DNA from: Kryptolebias marmoratus
Lineage: Eukaryota > Chordata > Actinopteri > Cyprinodontiformes > Rivulidae
Direction: 5' to 3'
Length of the DNA stretch: 64,000 nucleotides
Assembly: GCF_001649575.2 (NCBI RefSeq)
Contig: NC_051443.1
Location: 20,339,083 to 20,403,082 of the forward strand
A model generated the notes under the pieces. It had not been told where the DNA came from and ran no database searches. It worked only from the letters and a program-made list of their open reading frames with translations. The position numbers were made by a program, and so were the translations under genes. This document shows, piece after piece, positions 24,981-38,190 of the stretch. The number at the start of each line of letters is the position of its first letter. Within the stretch, counting starts at the first letter, position 1.

Positions 24981-27900
24981 TATTTGTGGGAAGATATCAA
25001 GTAAAATTACATTTAAGTGTCAGAGAGACCCCCCCCCAAAAAAACTTTGGTAAACTACATTTTAATCTACTTTCTTTAAAATAAATTGTATTTTCATTTG
25101 CTACCTCATGTTGTTTCCATTTTATTACAGTTTTTGAGCCAAATAATTTTAACTGAGCCAATGAGAGCTAGACAGAGCAGAGGTTAATTTCCAGAGCAGC
25201 AGAATGTGTTGCCTTGCCAACAGAGAGGAAAATGATAGACTGCATAAAAGAAAAGGTTTCAAGAAAGTTCTTTGTAATGTACTCGAATACCAAATAAGGG
25301 AGTATGAGGAGATCCATTTAATTAAAATAAATAAATAACTAGATAAACTGTTGCAGAAGACCAGGTGTTCGGGACGTCATTTGGAGCTCCTAAAACTAAT
25401 TTGATTTGAAGGTGTGATTAATGTATTTTTAATTAAATTTTAAAATGAAAATTGTGACAAATATAATTGTTTTTTTTTGTTTTTTTTTCCCTTTTCATCT
25501 CTATAAAATGAGTTGATTGATAGCAATGGGCATTGGTTCAAAGAAAATACAATGTTTGTCTATTTCTATAAAGAAAGTTTTCAATTTTTGATAAGATGGA
25601 TTTTTTTTTAACATGAATATTAATTAATATTATAACAGAATATACAAATTACATAAAAAATCTGTAGTTTTCCCTCTCAAAGAAGTGGTTGATTTGCAGA
25701 ACTGTGTCAAAACCTTTAGATGAGGACAACAGTAGTAATATATTAATACGGAGGCAGATTTGTAAAAATGATCAGATTTTATGTTGGGTAACTTTGTAAA
25801 AACAACAGCATTAGAGCCCTTGAGGCAAGCCCTTCAAAGATACGTGTAACTGAAACTACAGTAGTATCTATTTTCCTATAGAAAAGTATGAAATTATGAT
25901 ACTTTTAAATGAAACTTTATAGAAAAGGTTGGCAAAAATGTGTTTGGATCTTGGCCACTAAATTGACTTCTTGAGAGAACCTCTGCCTGATAATCCAAGC
26001 TGAATATATTCTGAGGGACTGATAACAACGCCACAGAACACCACTTCAAAAAAAAAAAAAAATCCAATTTCTCTTTAAAGTTCATAAGATTATTCTAAAC
26101 CTTTTTCTTTTTATTTAAACCATAACTCTAGCAAACCCCTAGAACATCCAAAGCTAAAAAGTGTCAACTTGTCATAATGTACTGTATAGATTTTACTACT
26201 CACTGTGCTGACAGAGCAGCTGACTCAGACAGAGGTTTAAAAGATTTATTAAACAAGAATGAATGATGGTCAGGGGGTTCAAGTGGTAATTGCTCCGATC
26301 ATCTTTAGGAGAAGAGAGAGGAGTTAATGCCGAGTTCAGACAAAAAAAAAAAAAAAAAGATCTTCATGAGACTGTAAATACAAGATCCAAAGGTTCCACC
26401 TTGGTTTTGATTTGATTTCAGGTTCTGAGGTCCTTTTTATGTTCTCGCCTTCCGTATAGCCATGAGAAATAATTTACACATTCATAATCTGCTGTTAGAA
26501 AAACATTATGCACTGTGCCTTTTTTTTTTCTTTCACACAGAACCAGGATCTCTGCCAGAAAAGAGAAATAACCACAAGGACCAGAATCATTAACATCCTG
26601 CCAAGCACTGCCATCCCCATTTTATTACTCAGTAATTAGTTGGGCTGGACAGGCTCTGTTAATATGGAGCAGCTAAATGGTTTGGATCTAAGAATTATCC
26701 ACTGACCCTCCAATTAAATTAGGATGTCATTATGGTTGACAACTCTGAATGCTGATGCTTTACTATTGAAAAGAATTAACTGAAGTCATTATGGTTTGTT
26801 TGTTTGCTACCAAAAGCGGTCCAGCAGTTTGTATGTCTGACAGTCATGCAGATGAGGAATTCAAATTTAGGACTCTGGATCCAAAAAAAGGTGTGCTCAA
26901 ATTTAGTTGCTTAATAACATTACACTCTTTTTTTATTAATTGTACTGAATGTTTGAGAAATTGTGAGAAATTACCCATTGCATATTAGCCTATAATACAA
27001 CATAAGTAGCTTTTTTTAACCCATGGAACATACCTGTGAGAAATGTTTAATGCTAAAAAAAGTGAGAGATGAAAATCTTTGTTATTTTGTACACATTTTA
27101 AGTCAGCACACATACAATACTTCAAATCCATTCATCTTTTAAGGCTCTCCCTCTCATTGGTTCCACCTAACAGGCTGATTGGGGTCAATAAATAAGAGAG
27201 ATTTATGTCCCCGCTTGACTGAACAAATAATAAAACTTGTCCAGCCACATATAAAGTTGATTAATAGCTGAAGTGACCTTGGTTAAATTCAGAGGGTGTC
27301 CAAATGGGAATATGCTGAAATGACTGGTCTGAGACAAAAATGAATGAGTATGCAGAACAGAGGAAATCCAATAATATCAAGATGTTAGATTCTTATTCTT
27401 CCAAGCTTTATTAACTTCCTGCACACTGAGATTGTGTGAGAAGAAAAGCAGAGAAAACAAGTTTTCCTGGGTGCAAATGTGTGTGTTTGTGCTGCCTCAT
27501 GGGTCTCTAATGCTGTTCATTAGCTGGCTGAGTTATGTCAAGATGTTAAAGCGGGATGCCAAAACCTTGAGGCCTCGGTGTGAAGCTGCCTGTGCTGGGA
27601 TGACATTTCCCCCGAAGGACTGAGCCTTGCTGTCTGTAACAGAGCGTGGCAGGCATAGGGCCCAGTCACTTTAAACACCAACAGCGCTCACACCAAAGCT
27701 GCATCACAGGAAGTACAAGGAAATGAGGTGACACACGAAAACTGTGCCATTAAAAAAAAAAAAAAAAAAAACTGGCCACATTGATCTCAGGAGTACAGCT
27801 GCCCTATAAACCTCACACGGGCTGACTTTTATAATTAAAGTTGTAGAAATGGAAAATAGATCATCATTCATCCTTTGGCTTGGATGACTGGTCCGACAAC

Positions 27901-30536
27901 CCCACCAGTCATTTTTCCATTACACATCTATCTATGCACAAAGTATCCCTCAATAAGCTGATAGCAGCATTTTAGCTGGAAGTGGGGACAGCTCTTCCAC
28001 AAGCGTTGAAATATCAAGCTGCAATTTTATTTGATCTATCTATGTTTAGTTAAAGGAATGATTTTCAGGGTTGGGGGGATGGGAGGGTTGGAGGGTTACT
28101 TTCTTTTTTTTTCTTTCTTTCTTTGGACTTTGTTTTGCTGTCCTTACAACACATATTACAAAGTACACAAATAATGTAAGAAGGCATTACAGTATTAAGG
28201 CATTCAGAAAACAAAATATGTAGGAAAATGAATTGTTATCACTAAACTGCATAAAATTACATGGAAAATATACAGCTTTTTTCTGAATCACCATCTGCTG
28301 AGTCTTGCACCGTCAGCATAAAACATGTTGGATCCACAAAACAATAAAAAAGTTTTCAGAGACCTCTATATTTCTTCAACAAATCAAGATGTTAAAAAAA
28401 ATCGAAGGTGCATAAAATGCTATTGTTTTGAGATTTATTAAAATCAAAACTTGAAAATAGAAAAAAAAAACAGACAAACACTATGACATGACATTTGGCA
28501 CTTGGATAAAAGACATTGATTAAAGCCAATCTTTTATGACTTTCACACCTATAAAACATATGAATGTGTAGTCATTCTAAACAAACGAGAGCTTCGTTCT
28601 CATTCGCCTCTGAGTTTTATTTCTTGGCTTCTACAGCATCCTTCAGGAGAAATGCTTTTTCACCAATCACATGAGTGCTGTGCCAAGAACTAATCTCATC
28701 CCAATTTATTCCATTTAGGTCAGAGAAGCAAGTAAAGGGAACTCTCCTAAATCTTCTGTCTGCATTTAGAAACAAATAAACTAATTAAAAGGCTGCAGAG
28801 GCTGCGGCCCGGAATTAGTGCAGCAAATAGCTTCCCGTAAAATTTGTTGCCTGGCCTGTCAATTTCCTGGATGGTTTCTGAATTTTGCTTCATGTTTGTA
28901 CCTCAAATTATTGAACATATCAAAGCAAATTTTAAAAATTAACAAGACATTTTATAAACTATTACACTGAAAAATAATGATGAACAGAAGAAGAAAAACA
29001 GATAGCAAGAAGTCAATTTAACCAATATTTTTTACATTGCTATGATTTAATACCTCTTCTTTGTCCTTGCTCATGAGTTCTCCTAACTGTATGCAACAAG
29101 ACGAATTATGGGGTCCAATGTCTGAACTGCAACTGCCAGTCCAGCTCATTTCCAATCTTAGAGCAGAATTGGGGGTTTGCCCTCAATTTTGCAGCATCTA
29201 ATGTGTGCTTAAGTATGTGTGCATTTCTGTAAACTCACTCTAACAATTCCTGTTGGAGTGTGAATAGGTAAGGATATTTAAAGAACTAATGCAGAGCCAG
29301 AAATCCAAACAAGATAACACTTTAAAGACAGAACTAGTGGAAGTAGGTCATGAAGAAAGGGGTGGGAATGAATACATAAATGAGGACATCTGCATCTTAG
29401 GTCACTGACAGCTTTAGCAAAAAAGTGCACAAGGGAACACAAATTAATTCCTGCTCTCGGCAAACATACATCCTCCAAAGGCAGGGAGAAATGGCAGATT
29501 TTAAACAAACAGAAATAAAGATCTCTTGCAAGTAGTTTGAGTTTACTAACAGCCAGTTGGGAGTTTGGCCAACATTTCTTTTTGCTGAGTTCTTGACACA
29601 TTTTGCAGCATAGCAACCAATGTTTTCTAAAGTGCAACTAGCAAACCATGCCATTTGAAGCTTGACTTGTGTGACCTTTCTAACTGCACCTGTAGATAAT
29701 CTCAAAACTTTGTTGGCAGAAACATGAATGTGCGGTTTGTGTTACTCTAATTGCTTGAACTGAGTTAAGGAATAATTGCATTTAAGTGAATGTTAGTAGT
29801 TAACCGAAAACAGCTGTCTTACTTTATAAGCAGCTCAGTTTGCAGACTTTAGAAATAATGTCTTGCTTTTCCTTCCTGGCTCATAATAGATGAGACCACA
29901 ACTGTTCTTGTTTAGTTCTTTTTGTTCTTTTTGTTTGTTTGTTTTTTATCTATGCTGACAGCCCTATTATTTTCTTAATTGCTATTACTTTGTTATTCTA
30001 GTATTAGATTGGTGGTTCTGCAACTGGTCAAAGGTTTTCAGTGTGGAAATTTACAACACAGGGGTTTGGGAATAAATGCAAATTAACTTGTTTTCTATAA
30101 TCAAAGTGTTAACGTAACAAAGGGGACGCAGGTTCATGAACGCTCTAAATAATTTGTCAGCTTGTTCTGATGTAGGAACAGCTTCAAGTAGAGGGAAGGT
30201 CATCTGCTTTCTTTAGCACCATTTTTTATAACTGGACTGACCTTTGCAGACTGAAAGGTTAGAAAGAATAACTGCTTTTGGCCAGTGCCAGACCAAAAAA
30301 ACCAAAGACCCATGCAGGATCAGCCTTTTATGGAGTCATGAATCTTGTGCTTTGAAGACAAGACACCCGCTGGCCTGGTGTCATGAAATAGTGTGGTTAT
30401 AACATGTTAAGTTACTTTGAGTTTTTTTGTTGTTGTTTTTGTCAGTTTATGTTATGTAAAATGGCATAATGGAACACTGGTGCATATTTTTTACTTCTGT
30501 CTAACTCTATACTTGTGTCATTTATTTATGCGTGTA
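24981..30536. other. AT-rich non-coding stretch
   Basis: About 5.5 kb. Homopolymer A runs occur at 26341-26358 and 27752-27770, and a G-rich then TTTC-rich switch at 28070-28125. Blocks at 26590-26740 and 28620-28860 have CNE-like texture. The 119-codon and 102-codon minus-strand frames near 29278-29705 overlap each other and lack motifs. Confidence 0.45.
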
Positions 30537-30591
30537 TGGCCTAACAGATTATAGTCCCAAAGGCCGTAGCTGAGTCACTGGGTTCAAACCC
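30537..30591 (+). repeat. tRNA-like box A / box B pair (SINE-head remnant?)
   Basis: TGGCCTAACAG (30537-30547) fits the box A consensus and GGTTCAAACCC (30581-30591) fits box B exactly, 33 bp apart. No convincing cloverleaf forms: the T-arm pairs poorly and no acceptor stem is seen. It may be the head of a decayed SINE or a coincidence. Confidence 0.3.
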
Positions 30592-33500
30592 TCCAAACAG
30601 ACAATCATCTTTGTGAAAGACTATGAACCAGCTGTTCTTACCAGAAAGAAAAACATCTGAAGAAATGTTGACTTTGTCTATAGCCCAGACCTGACTCTGG
30701 ATCTTAGGTAACAGCTGAAATTCCCCAACCACACCAATGTCATTCCCCTTCAACCCAACATTATCTTAGCAAACAAATCATTTTGCTTTCTTTGGTAACT
30801 TACTTCGGTAGCTCCTCAAGTACAAAGTTGCCTAAGTTGGCAACCACGATGGATAGCAGTATGTTTTTCAGTTTAGGTAGTGTGCAGGAAATTAACAGCT
30901 CATTCTTTGAGTGGGGCTTTTAGTTAGCTGAGTTAAAGACTGAACAGATCTATTTGCAAACCCACCAATCTAGCAGAACAAGATAGAAACAGAGATAAAA
31001 AAAAAAACAATCACAGAATTGATCAACTTTTTGAGTTCAGAGCAAATGACCATTGGGAGGTTACAAATAATAATAAAAAGTTATACACATAGAACAAAAG
31101 GGTATCAAGATCAGAGGTGTGTGAGAACAGCAACCCCTTGATTTACCTGCTATAGGTGACTACATTCTCGGTCATAACAACCCAAAGCAAAGATGACCAA
31201 GAGTTTAACACAGATTTACAAATAGAGCATATTAGCTACTTTCATGAGCATCCTCAAATCTGAAGAATAACAGAGAAATCTCTTAGTTCCATGTTTAAAG
31301 TTTTATCTTACTCTTTTCATTTTCACTTTATCTTATGATGACTAAATTACCCTCAAGAATTTCTGATGGAGGTAGAGGATAATTAAAACAGAAGTGACAT
31401 GCAAAACCAGGACAACTAAATGGTTTGTGCTAAAATATATCAGCTATAGTGACAAACCAAAGCTACTCTTCCCTTAATTTCCACTTAATGCTCCTTCCAT
31501 TTCAGCCTATTCTCTGATTCAGTCTTCAGCATACTTTTATTGTAGGCATAATTGCAAGTACTTCTGGCAAAGGTGTCATGTCATCCTGCAATTATGCACA
31601 AGACTTCCCATTATTTTCTGCTTTCCAATTTTCCATCTGATGTAGCACAAAATCATGGTTAGAACATCTCCGGAGTGATGGATTTTATGTATCCTGAAGA
31701 CCTGCATTGTTCTGAACACTGCTCATTCAAGACAATCAGGTGAATTGCTTTTTTTATGTCAGAACCTCAGGGGGACCTTACAACAATCATTGTCCCAAAT
31801 AAAAGGTCTGTAACTTATTTTCTTTCTCTATTTTCAGTGTTCTCTTTTATTCCGTTTCTTTTTCTCTTGGTCATCGGCAGCAATGTTCCACGGTTCAGCC
31901 TGTGCTCCATTTAATGCAAATGGTACCAAAAATAATAAAGGACATGGTAACTAAATTCAAATTTAACTTAAGCCTACAGTTTAATCTTGACATTATACTT
32001 CAGTGTTCAAACATAGTCTACAGACTGTGAAGCATTTAGAGAGCTACACATCTGTTCTTCAAGAGCTATACACATCAGTTTGTAAATAAAAATGAAAGAA
32101 TAACTCATAAAATGGCTCTGTATATTTATCAGAGGAATGTTTTATAAGTAATAAAACTCTAAAGCCCTGTTTTAGCTCCCTAACTGGCAGGAATTTGAAA
32201 CCAAGTTGGATTATTTAATGACATTAACGTAAATTTTTAGTGAAATTGTAGAATCAAACCAAAGCTCATCTGTGCTTACACTGTGGTGCTTTTGTTGGTT
32301 TTGTAAATCCATGACTGGAGCTAAAACGCTGACAGTTATTGACAATTCCAACAGATAAATAGAGGTGTTAAAGCTGAAATGGCCACTAATCTAGAAAACA
32401 CAGAAAAAAAGCATAAAATAAAAACAAAGACCCCTCTGTCGACCATTTTACCTCCTTCCTTGTATAGCATCCCACACCATATGAGCACAAACACAAGCCA
32501 GCACCTTCAGCAGCTATGGTATGACCAACAGTAGCTGCCACAGAGACACTCTGGGAATTTGCTTTGACATTTGTAAAAACAAGCTTCAGGCACACAGCCT
32601 CTACAACAAAAATACACCTTTTCAAACAGAGGATTAGCACTTTATTGAACCATCTAAATGGTAAATATACAAAATTTTACTGCTTGAAGAACAAAACAAT
32701 ATTTTATGGTATTAGAACTTTGCTAAACAAACAAAAAGTAAACCACAATTCTCATAAATCAATATGCAGAATAATTATTACTAATGTTTAATTTATTTGT
32801 GTGCTTTTTACGAGCACTTTAAGTAAACAAACACGAAAAACAAAAGAAAAACATTACATAAATGAACAACCTTATTATATTTTTGAGGACTCCAGAAATA
32901 GTTCATCCAAGATGAATGAATAATTAGAATGGCTTAATTATTTTCCATAAAGTAACAGCAGAGGCAACAGATTAGAGAGTCTAATGAGGCTGACTGCTAC
33001 TGTTTTCAGCATAATACCAAAACTCTAATGTGTTTTTCAGCACCTGAACACTAGGATATATCAGTCCAGCTATTTTTAGACATTCATTATTATTTCAGAT
33101 ATGTGGCTGTATGGAAATAATGACCTGCAGTTATGATTTATGATTGATAAAATTCACAAAAACAAACAACACCTTTGCTTTTGTTATTAGTGTGTGTAAG
33201 TTAGTAGCAGGGAACTTTTAACTCTGCTTTGAGGAACTGGCTGTTAGTCACATCCTGTATTACAGTCACAGCAAAAAGAGATGATCTTTGAGATAGTTTT
33301 AGGCAATTGTTGAGGAAGATAATGAAATTATGTATTTCATTTGTTCTGGATAAAGATCTAGACCATAATTAATATTGCCATAATCTCTCTTGGATCAAAA
33401 AAATGAATGAAGGTGGGTCATTTTTTTCCTACACACTTTTTAATCTCACTAATGTTTTTCTGAATTAATAAATTTAAGCAAAAGAGAGAAATGTCAAAGA

Positions 33501-34072
33501 AAAAAGCTCCCATTCTACATAAAAAAGGTGTTATGAATGTTAAATTCAGAGAAAAAGGCTGACAATTTAGTCTGCAAATACCACTACTGTTGATAAGTAA
33601 CAATAAAGTGGCACTGAAAGCGGTTTCAGACAAACATAATAGTACTTAAAAAAAAAAAACACTTGAGTGTGCTTGCTATAGCTCTTTTAAAGGCATCCAT
33701 CAGTGAAATTTGTTTTGGCCGCTGGGGTTTCTCACTCCTTTTTCCTCTTCTATTGCAGCTCGACATGTTCTCTGACTGACTGAAACTGTACTCTTAATCA
33801 AATGTGATGTTTCATTGTGAAGAAAAGTATCATGCAGTCTGTCTGTTTGTTCTTCCAGAAAAGTCATATTTTTTTATTGATCTCTCAGCAAAATAAAGAC
33901 AGAGGATTATTTTCAAATGATGTTTAATTTCTTCCCTAATGGTAGCATTAATAATATTTTTGTCTGGTTAAAATTTAGTTGGGAATGAAAATTGAATTAT
34001 GTATATAAGTGCATGTGTATATTGGGTTGCATAAGTGGAGTCCAAACTATTAGTGTGTCAATTCATATTTTT
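30592..34072. other. AT-rich non-coding stretch
   Basis: No gene or transposon recognised. The 32,880-33,010 block, rich in TAATTA-type motifs, could be a conserved element but this cannot be judged from one sequence. Confidence 0.45.
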
Positions 34073-34157
34073 TTAACCCTCCTGAAGCCCTCAAAAAAAG
34101 AGAGCTAGAGAAGACGCCCTTGTAACTTTGGGTTAATTTGACACGAAGGAAGGTTAA
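34073..34157. mobile_element. TTAA-flanked piggyBac-type MITE remnant
   Basis: An 85-bp unit bounded by TTAA on both sides. The left end is TTAACCCTCCTGAAGCCC. The right end, reverse-complemented, is TTAACCTTCCTTCGTGTC. The inner GGGTTAATTTGAC resembles the GGGTCAATTTGACC core of short TTAA MITEs in fish. TTAA is the target duplicated by piggyBac transposases. It is too short to code for anything. Confidence 0.55.
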
Positions 34158-35685
34158 AAAGGTAATGTCATCACTTCTATATCAATTCAAAAGGACTAGT
34201 ATGACTTGGCAAACAAGACCATCTGCTGATGAGCAGTGAGATAAATATCTAGTATAAAACACCAATATTTCCCTTAAGTCTGAGTGTTATGCTGTGAACC
34301 TGAAATGTATCCTCTAAAGGTTGAACTATATTAAGATGAAAATACAAAAAAAAGTAACTTATAACACTTGAGATCACTGGATAGCACAACATAAAATAAC
34401 AAGAGCTCCCTGCGACGTAATCCTCCCAGCCCCCATTCCCGACATGGACTGATGTAAAACTTTCATTCAAACTAAACTACATTCAAATCGAATAATTTAC
34501 CATAGTGATGAGATGACATTAAAGTATATTTAAATTAGTTTTGTTTTTTTCTTTGTAAGTTTTACTTAAATAAAACTTAATAATCAGTCACATTTGGTGG
34601 ACAGTGAATTGAAGCACAACTAAAATGCAGGAAAATAGGAAGTGCTGTCGGTGGATAACAACCAAAACCTGGACTTTAATAATTGGATCAGAAGGAAACA
34701 AACAAAGAAAAACAAAAATACAGCTCACAAAAATAAAATTGGGGGTAAACAGGAGGAGAACATGGAAGGGTGATAATAAATCACAACCTGTGTGCTGATT
34801 ACTAATGAAATATGGGTGGCAAGTGAGAAACAGGAAATAAGGAGAACTGAGGACATCTGGTGGTATGACCATAACAAAATCAGAACATTACTGAACTGAG
34901 TGGCCAAATTGCCTAAACTCATTATAAAAACAACTAAATTAAAACAAAGCTGAACATAACACCCAAAACCAACAAGAAGATCCGAGCTATGATGGTAACA
35001 TTTGTTTTATTGGTTGCTATCACAGATGTTGTTATTTTGCAGTAATGTAATGAGGCGTGTAACAGACCTGCCAGTCTGCTGGACATCAAGTCTGATTTTG
35101 ACTCCAAGGCATGAAAAAAACTATACTCTGTTGGCCAATCCCTGGAAAAAGTATCACCTTTGACCTTCAAATGTCATAAGAGGCCAACTTACATGTCGTT
35201 ATCCTCAACTGCCAATGCAAAGAGTAAAACAAAACCTTATCCTGAACAAAGCGCCTCGGCTTGATTTGTGATAGAAATAGGCATTTCTTTTCAAATTTTT
35301 TGAAAAAAAAAAACCAAAACCCCCCCCATAAATCTAATTTTGTTATGTTACTGAGAACTCGACTGACTTGTTCGTGAACAAGCACGTGTATCAGAATCTG
35401 CGGCTGTGAGGGTAGTTAGTGTTTTTTTTTTTTTTGCTTTTACTTACTGAAACTAGGAACAACGTTTATGTAATTTCTCACATCAGGGATTTCTGCCCCA
35501 GTATTCGACATGCAAAGGAAAGCATGGATACGGTGGAATAGGGAGCTATTTACTGAAATAAATAATTAAAACTTGTTACCAACATATTGTATTTGTACAA
35601 ACTGTTGAAAGCAACTTCTTACTCCCCCATGGTGGGTGTCAGGAGATAGCAGGAGAAACGCAAATTGACTTGAAATGTTTTACAG
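34158..35685. other. AT-rich non-coding stretch
   Basis: Overlapping minus-strand open frames of 65-94 codons at 34588-34922 are mutually exclusive and unsupported. A C7 run lies near 35322. No mobile element recognised. Confidence 0.45.
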
Positions 35686-35730
35686 CAGCTGAAGGGAGAG
35701 GCAGTTTTGACTATGGCCTGTTTAATTCTG
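35686..35730 (+). CDS. Weak candidate 45-nt internal exon
   Basis: A short segment lies between an acceptor (TTTTACAG, ending 35685) and a strong donor (GTGAGT at 35731-35736). One frame reads AEGRGSFDYGLFNS and stays open upstream to about 35565, giving roughly 64 codons without a stop. A second frame reads QLKGEAVLTMACLIL. GSFDYGLF loosely recalls the DYGI(F/L)Q region of C-type lysozymes, but the surrounding residues do not match and no lysozyme call is made. Strong donors occur by chance at this density, and no partner exons were found. Confidence 0.18.
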
Positions 35731-37941
35731 GTGAGTATATATTTTTAAAATTATTAGTTTAGTTGGCCTATAACCCTTCCTGCAGTTGCAATATTTGCAT
35801 GCCCATAAAAAGTTTTAAGATGGGTAGCTTCCTGTTTGTAAATTGGGGTCTTGGAATGATCAAAATTATCATGTAGCATTGATACATACTTATAGCATTT
35901 TAAAAGCTCATAAGAAATAAAAGAACAACTCCATTTACCACAATCACAAAATGAAAAATGAAATCTGAGCCCCTGATTTTGTTCTTTTACCTTTATTTTT
36001 CTTTATTGAAACTTTAGGTCTTAATAAGGTGACGAGGGGGAGCAGAGGATTCATACCTGAAGCTGATCTTCATGGAATCACCCTTTGGTTGCTCCATTGT
36101 CAATTACTAAAAAAGGTTTTGAAGTCCAGATTACACAGTATCAAGTAGTATTAGGTTTTGGCACAGGCATCAAACCCTAAACATACAGTAAGATTGAGCG
36201 ATCAAGAAGTGGATCAGAGGAGCTTTAGAGATAAATCGGTTAGCTGTTGTGTTGAAAAATAAGTTGTGCATTAAAATGAAGTCTTAGTGTTCATCCTTAC
36301 GGCTATGTGCTGTAATAAGCTCAATCCAATACCTGAATTCACTGAGGGTAAAAACACCACAACGATGCTACATTTTGTTTTCCTTATTCAAAGTAGAAAA
36401 TACATCTTCTGATAATATTAGAAAAAATAGAATGGAAAACAAGATTATATTCCCTAAAAAATGTCTCATTATGTATTTAGGTTGCACTAATTTTTAAGCC
36501 TCTGTTAACTTTAAAGGGATAAGCCAAATCTTTTGAAGTGGGGTTATATAGAAAAGTTATGAACACATTCTCAAGTGAATAGTTTTTTTTTTTTTTACAA
36601 ATTTTTATATTACTTTCAGTTTCACATTACTGTACATGATTACAGCAGCAGAAATATTAAGAACTTCCTGGTGGAAGTGCCCCAAGTTGCACCAAAAGTG
36701 CTACAGCTAACTGCTTCTGCTGCTGTATGCACTTCAAACCTTATAATTCTATGTAAACCACCATGTAAGCAAAATAGATGGTGATGTAAATGTATACAAA
36801 ACAGCTGAACCACAATGCAATTTTTGAAATTGGAGTTAAGTTGTGAGCAATGTAATTTGGTTTTGGCCTTGTTTCTATTAGCTGTAGCTTGCTAATCTGA
36901 TCAGAACTAATCAATCTACAACAGGTAGGATACTAATTGTTCATAGCTTGTCCACAGAACATCACTTGAACAGCTCTGAAGCACTGTAGTACTTTAACTG
37001 TGTTTATTCCTCTCATCATGAACAGCAAATCCTGTGAATTTGAAAACATTTGCTCTTTATTTGCCAAAGTTACCAAATATTTTAGCCGTCTGAAACCAAT
37101 GTGTACATGTATACAATATAAATGACTTAAGATGATTTACTTTTTTTATTTATTTGGCCTTGATACAACATGTAAATCGTAGCCCATTTCCAAGCGGTCT
37201 CATGGTACTATCACAAACGGAGCTCTGCAGACTGTCTCCTTGCTCACCTAGCTGGCAAAATGCATTTCTAGCAAAACGGTAAGCAGAGTCCTGTCCCCAC
37301 ATCATTGAGCTATCTTCACATAGTCTGTATCAGTGGCTTGCTTGCAACTGAAAACCTGTCTGCAAAAAACAGATAAATATAAACCCTCAGCAGAAATACC
37401 TGCAGAGGACATTAGCTCAACGACTAACCCGAGCAGACACCGCTGAGGGGGTGGGAGTGGAAACTTCACGATACAGAGAAATCCAAACCAACAAGAGGGA
37501 GAAGTAACTGAGACACCTTTTGAATATTGCAAGGCAAATATGCCTTAGATGATAAAAAAGGGAAGTAAGAAAAGAAACTTTAGTTTTAAAATATTGTGCA
37601 AACTGCAATGGCAGACCCAAGACTGAGGTCCCAGCAGAAAAAAAAGCAGACATGGGACACAGACACGAGGCAGGGCTTGATTAATAAAATGAAGGTCAAG
37701 CACAAATAATTAGAAAACTTTAAGAAAATTTAAAAAGAGAGGAACAAATCCCCAAACCTTCAAGCTTCAGAGGCTTCTTTTTTTTAATTCTTTTGTTTTC
37801 AAAAACAAGGTTGAGAACAAAACCCTCAGTGACACAAGTAATTAAAATTTATTTGGAGCTCTACAGCAAAACTGGTCTCAAGCTCCTTTAGGTAGATGCA
37901 CAAAAGTGCTCCTAAAAGGTTAGAATACTTCAACTTATAAT
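35731..37941. other. AT-rich non-coding stretch
   Basis: No gene or transposon recognised. Minus-strand frames of 76-78 codons at 37302-37653 overlap and have no domain signature. Confidence 0.45.
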
Positions 37942-38190
37942 TCAGTGGGTTTTTGGCATTTTCCAATATTTTTGGCAACAAATAATTAAAGGTTTGTGAT
38001 CAAAATGTATTAAAGCCGGATTAAGATTATTAATGGCCAGTTCAGCAAGAAGACGGTATATCTCTGGATTTTGCAGGATGAGACCAACCACAGTTTCTGC
38101 CACAACCAGACAAAATGTTCCACGACAGTCTGAACCCAGCATGTTGGGCTCCTCGGGAGAAACTTGCTCTTCATGTTGCTCCAGTTATAC
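37942..38190 (-). CDS. Weak candidate exon or degraded gene fragment
   Basis: A minus-strand frame is open from about 38190 to a TGA at 37942. Its first two thirds (about 38185-38020) are GC-richer than the surroundings and read like protein: an acidic start (EEQVSPEEPNMLG), then SDCRGTFCLVVAETVV, then an amphipathic stretch (GLILQNPEIYRLLAELAI). The last 25 codons are AT-rich and probably not coding. A TAA lies a few codons upstream, so the segment would need splicing or be broken. The acceptor sequence nearby (CTGCAG) leads into a different frame. The plus strand is also open here, so an island of unusual composition is an alternative. No family was recognised. Confidence 0.2.

Noticed and set aside
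29278..29705. 119- and 102-codon minus-strand ORFs
   Set aside because: They overlap in different frames, are Cys/Leu-rich without pattern, and match nothing I know.
35686..35730. Lysozyme C exon based on FDYGLF
   Set aside because: Only a six-residue resemblance; flanking residues and cysteine pattern do not fit.
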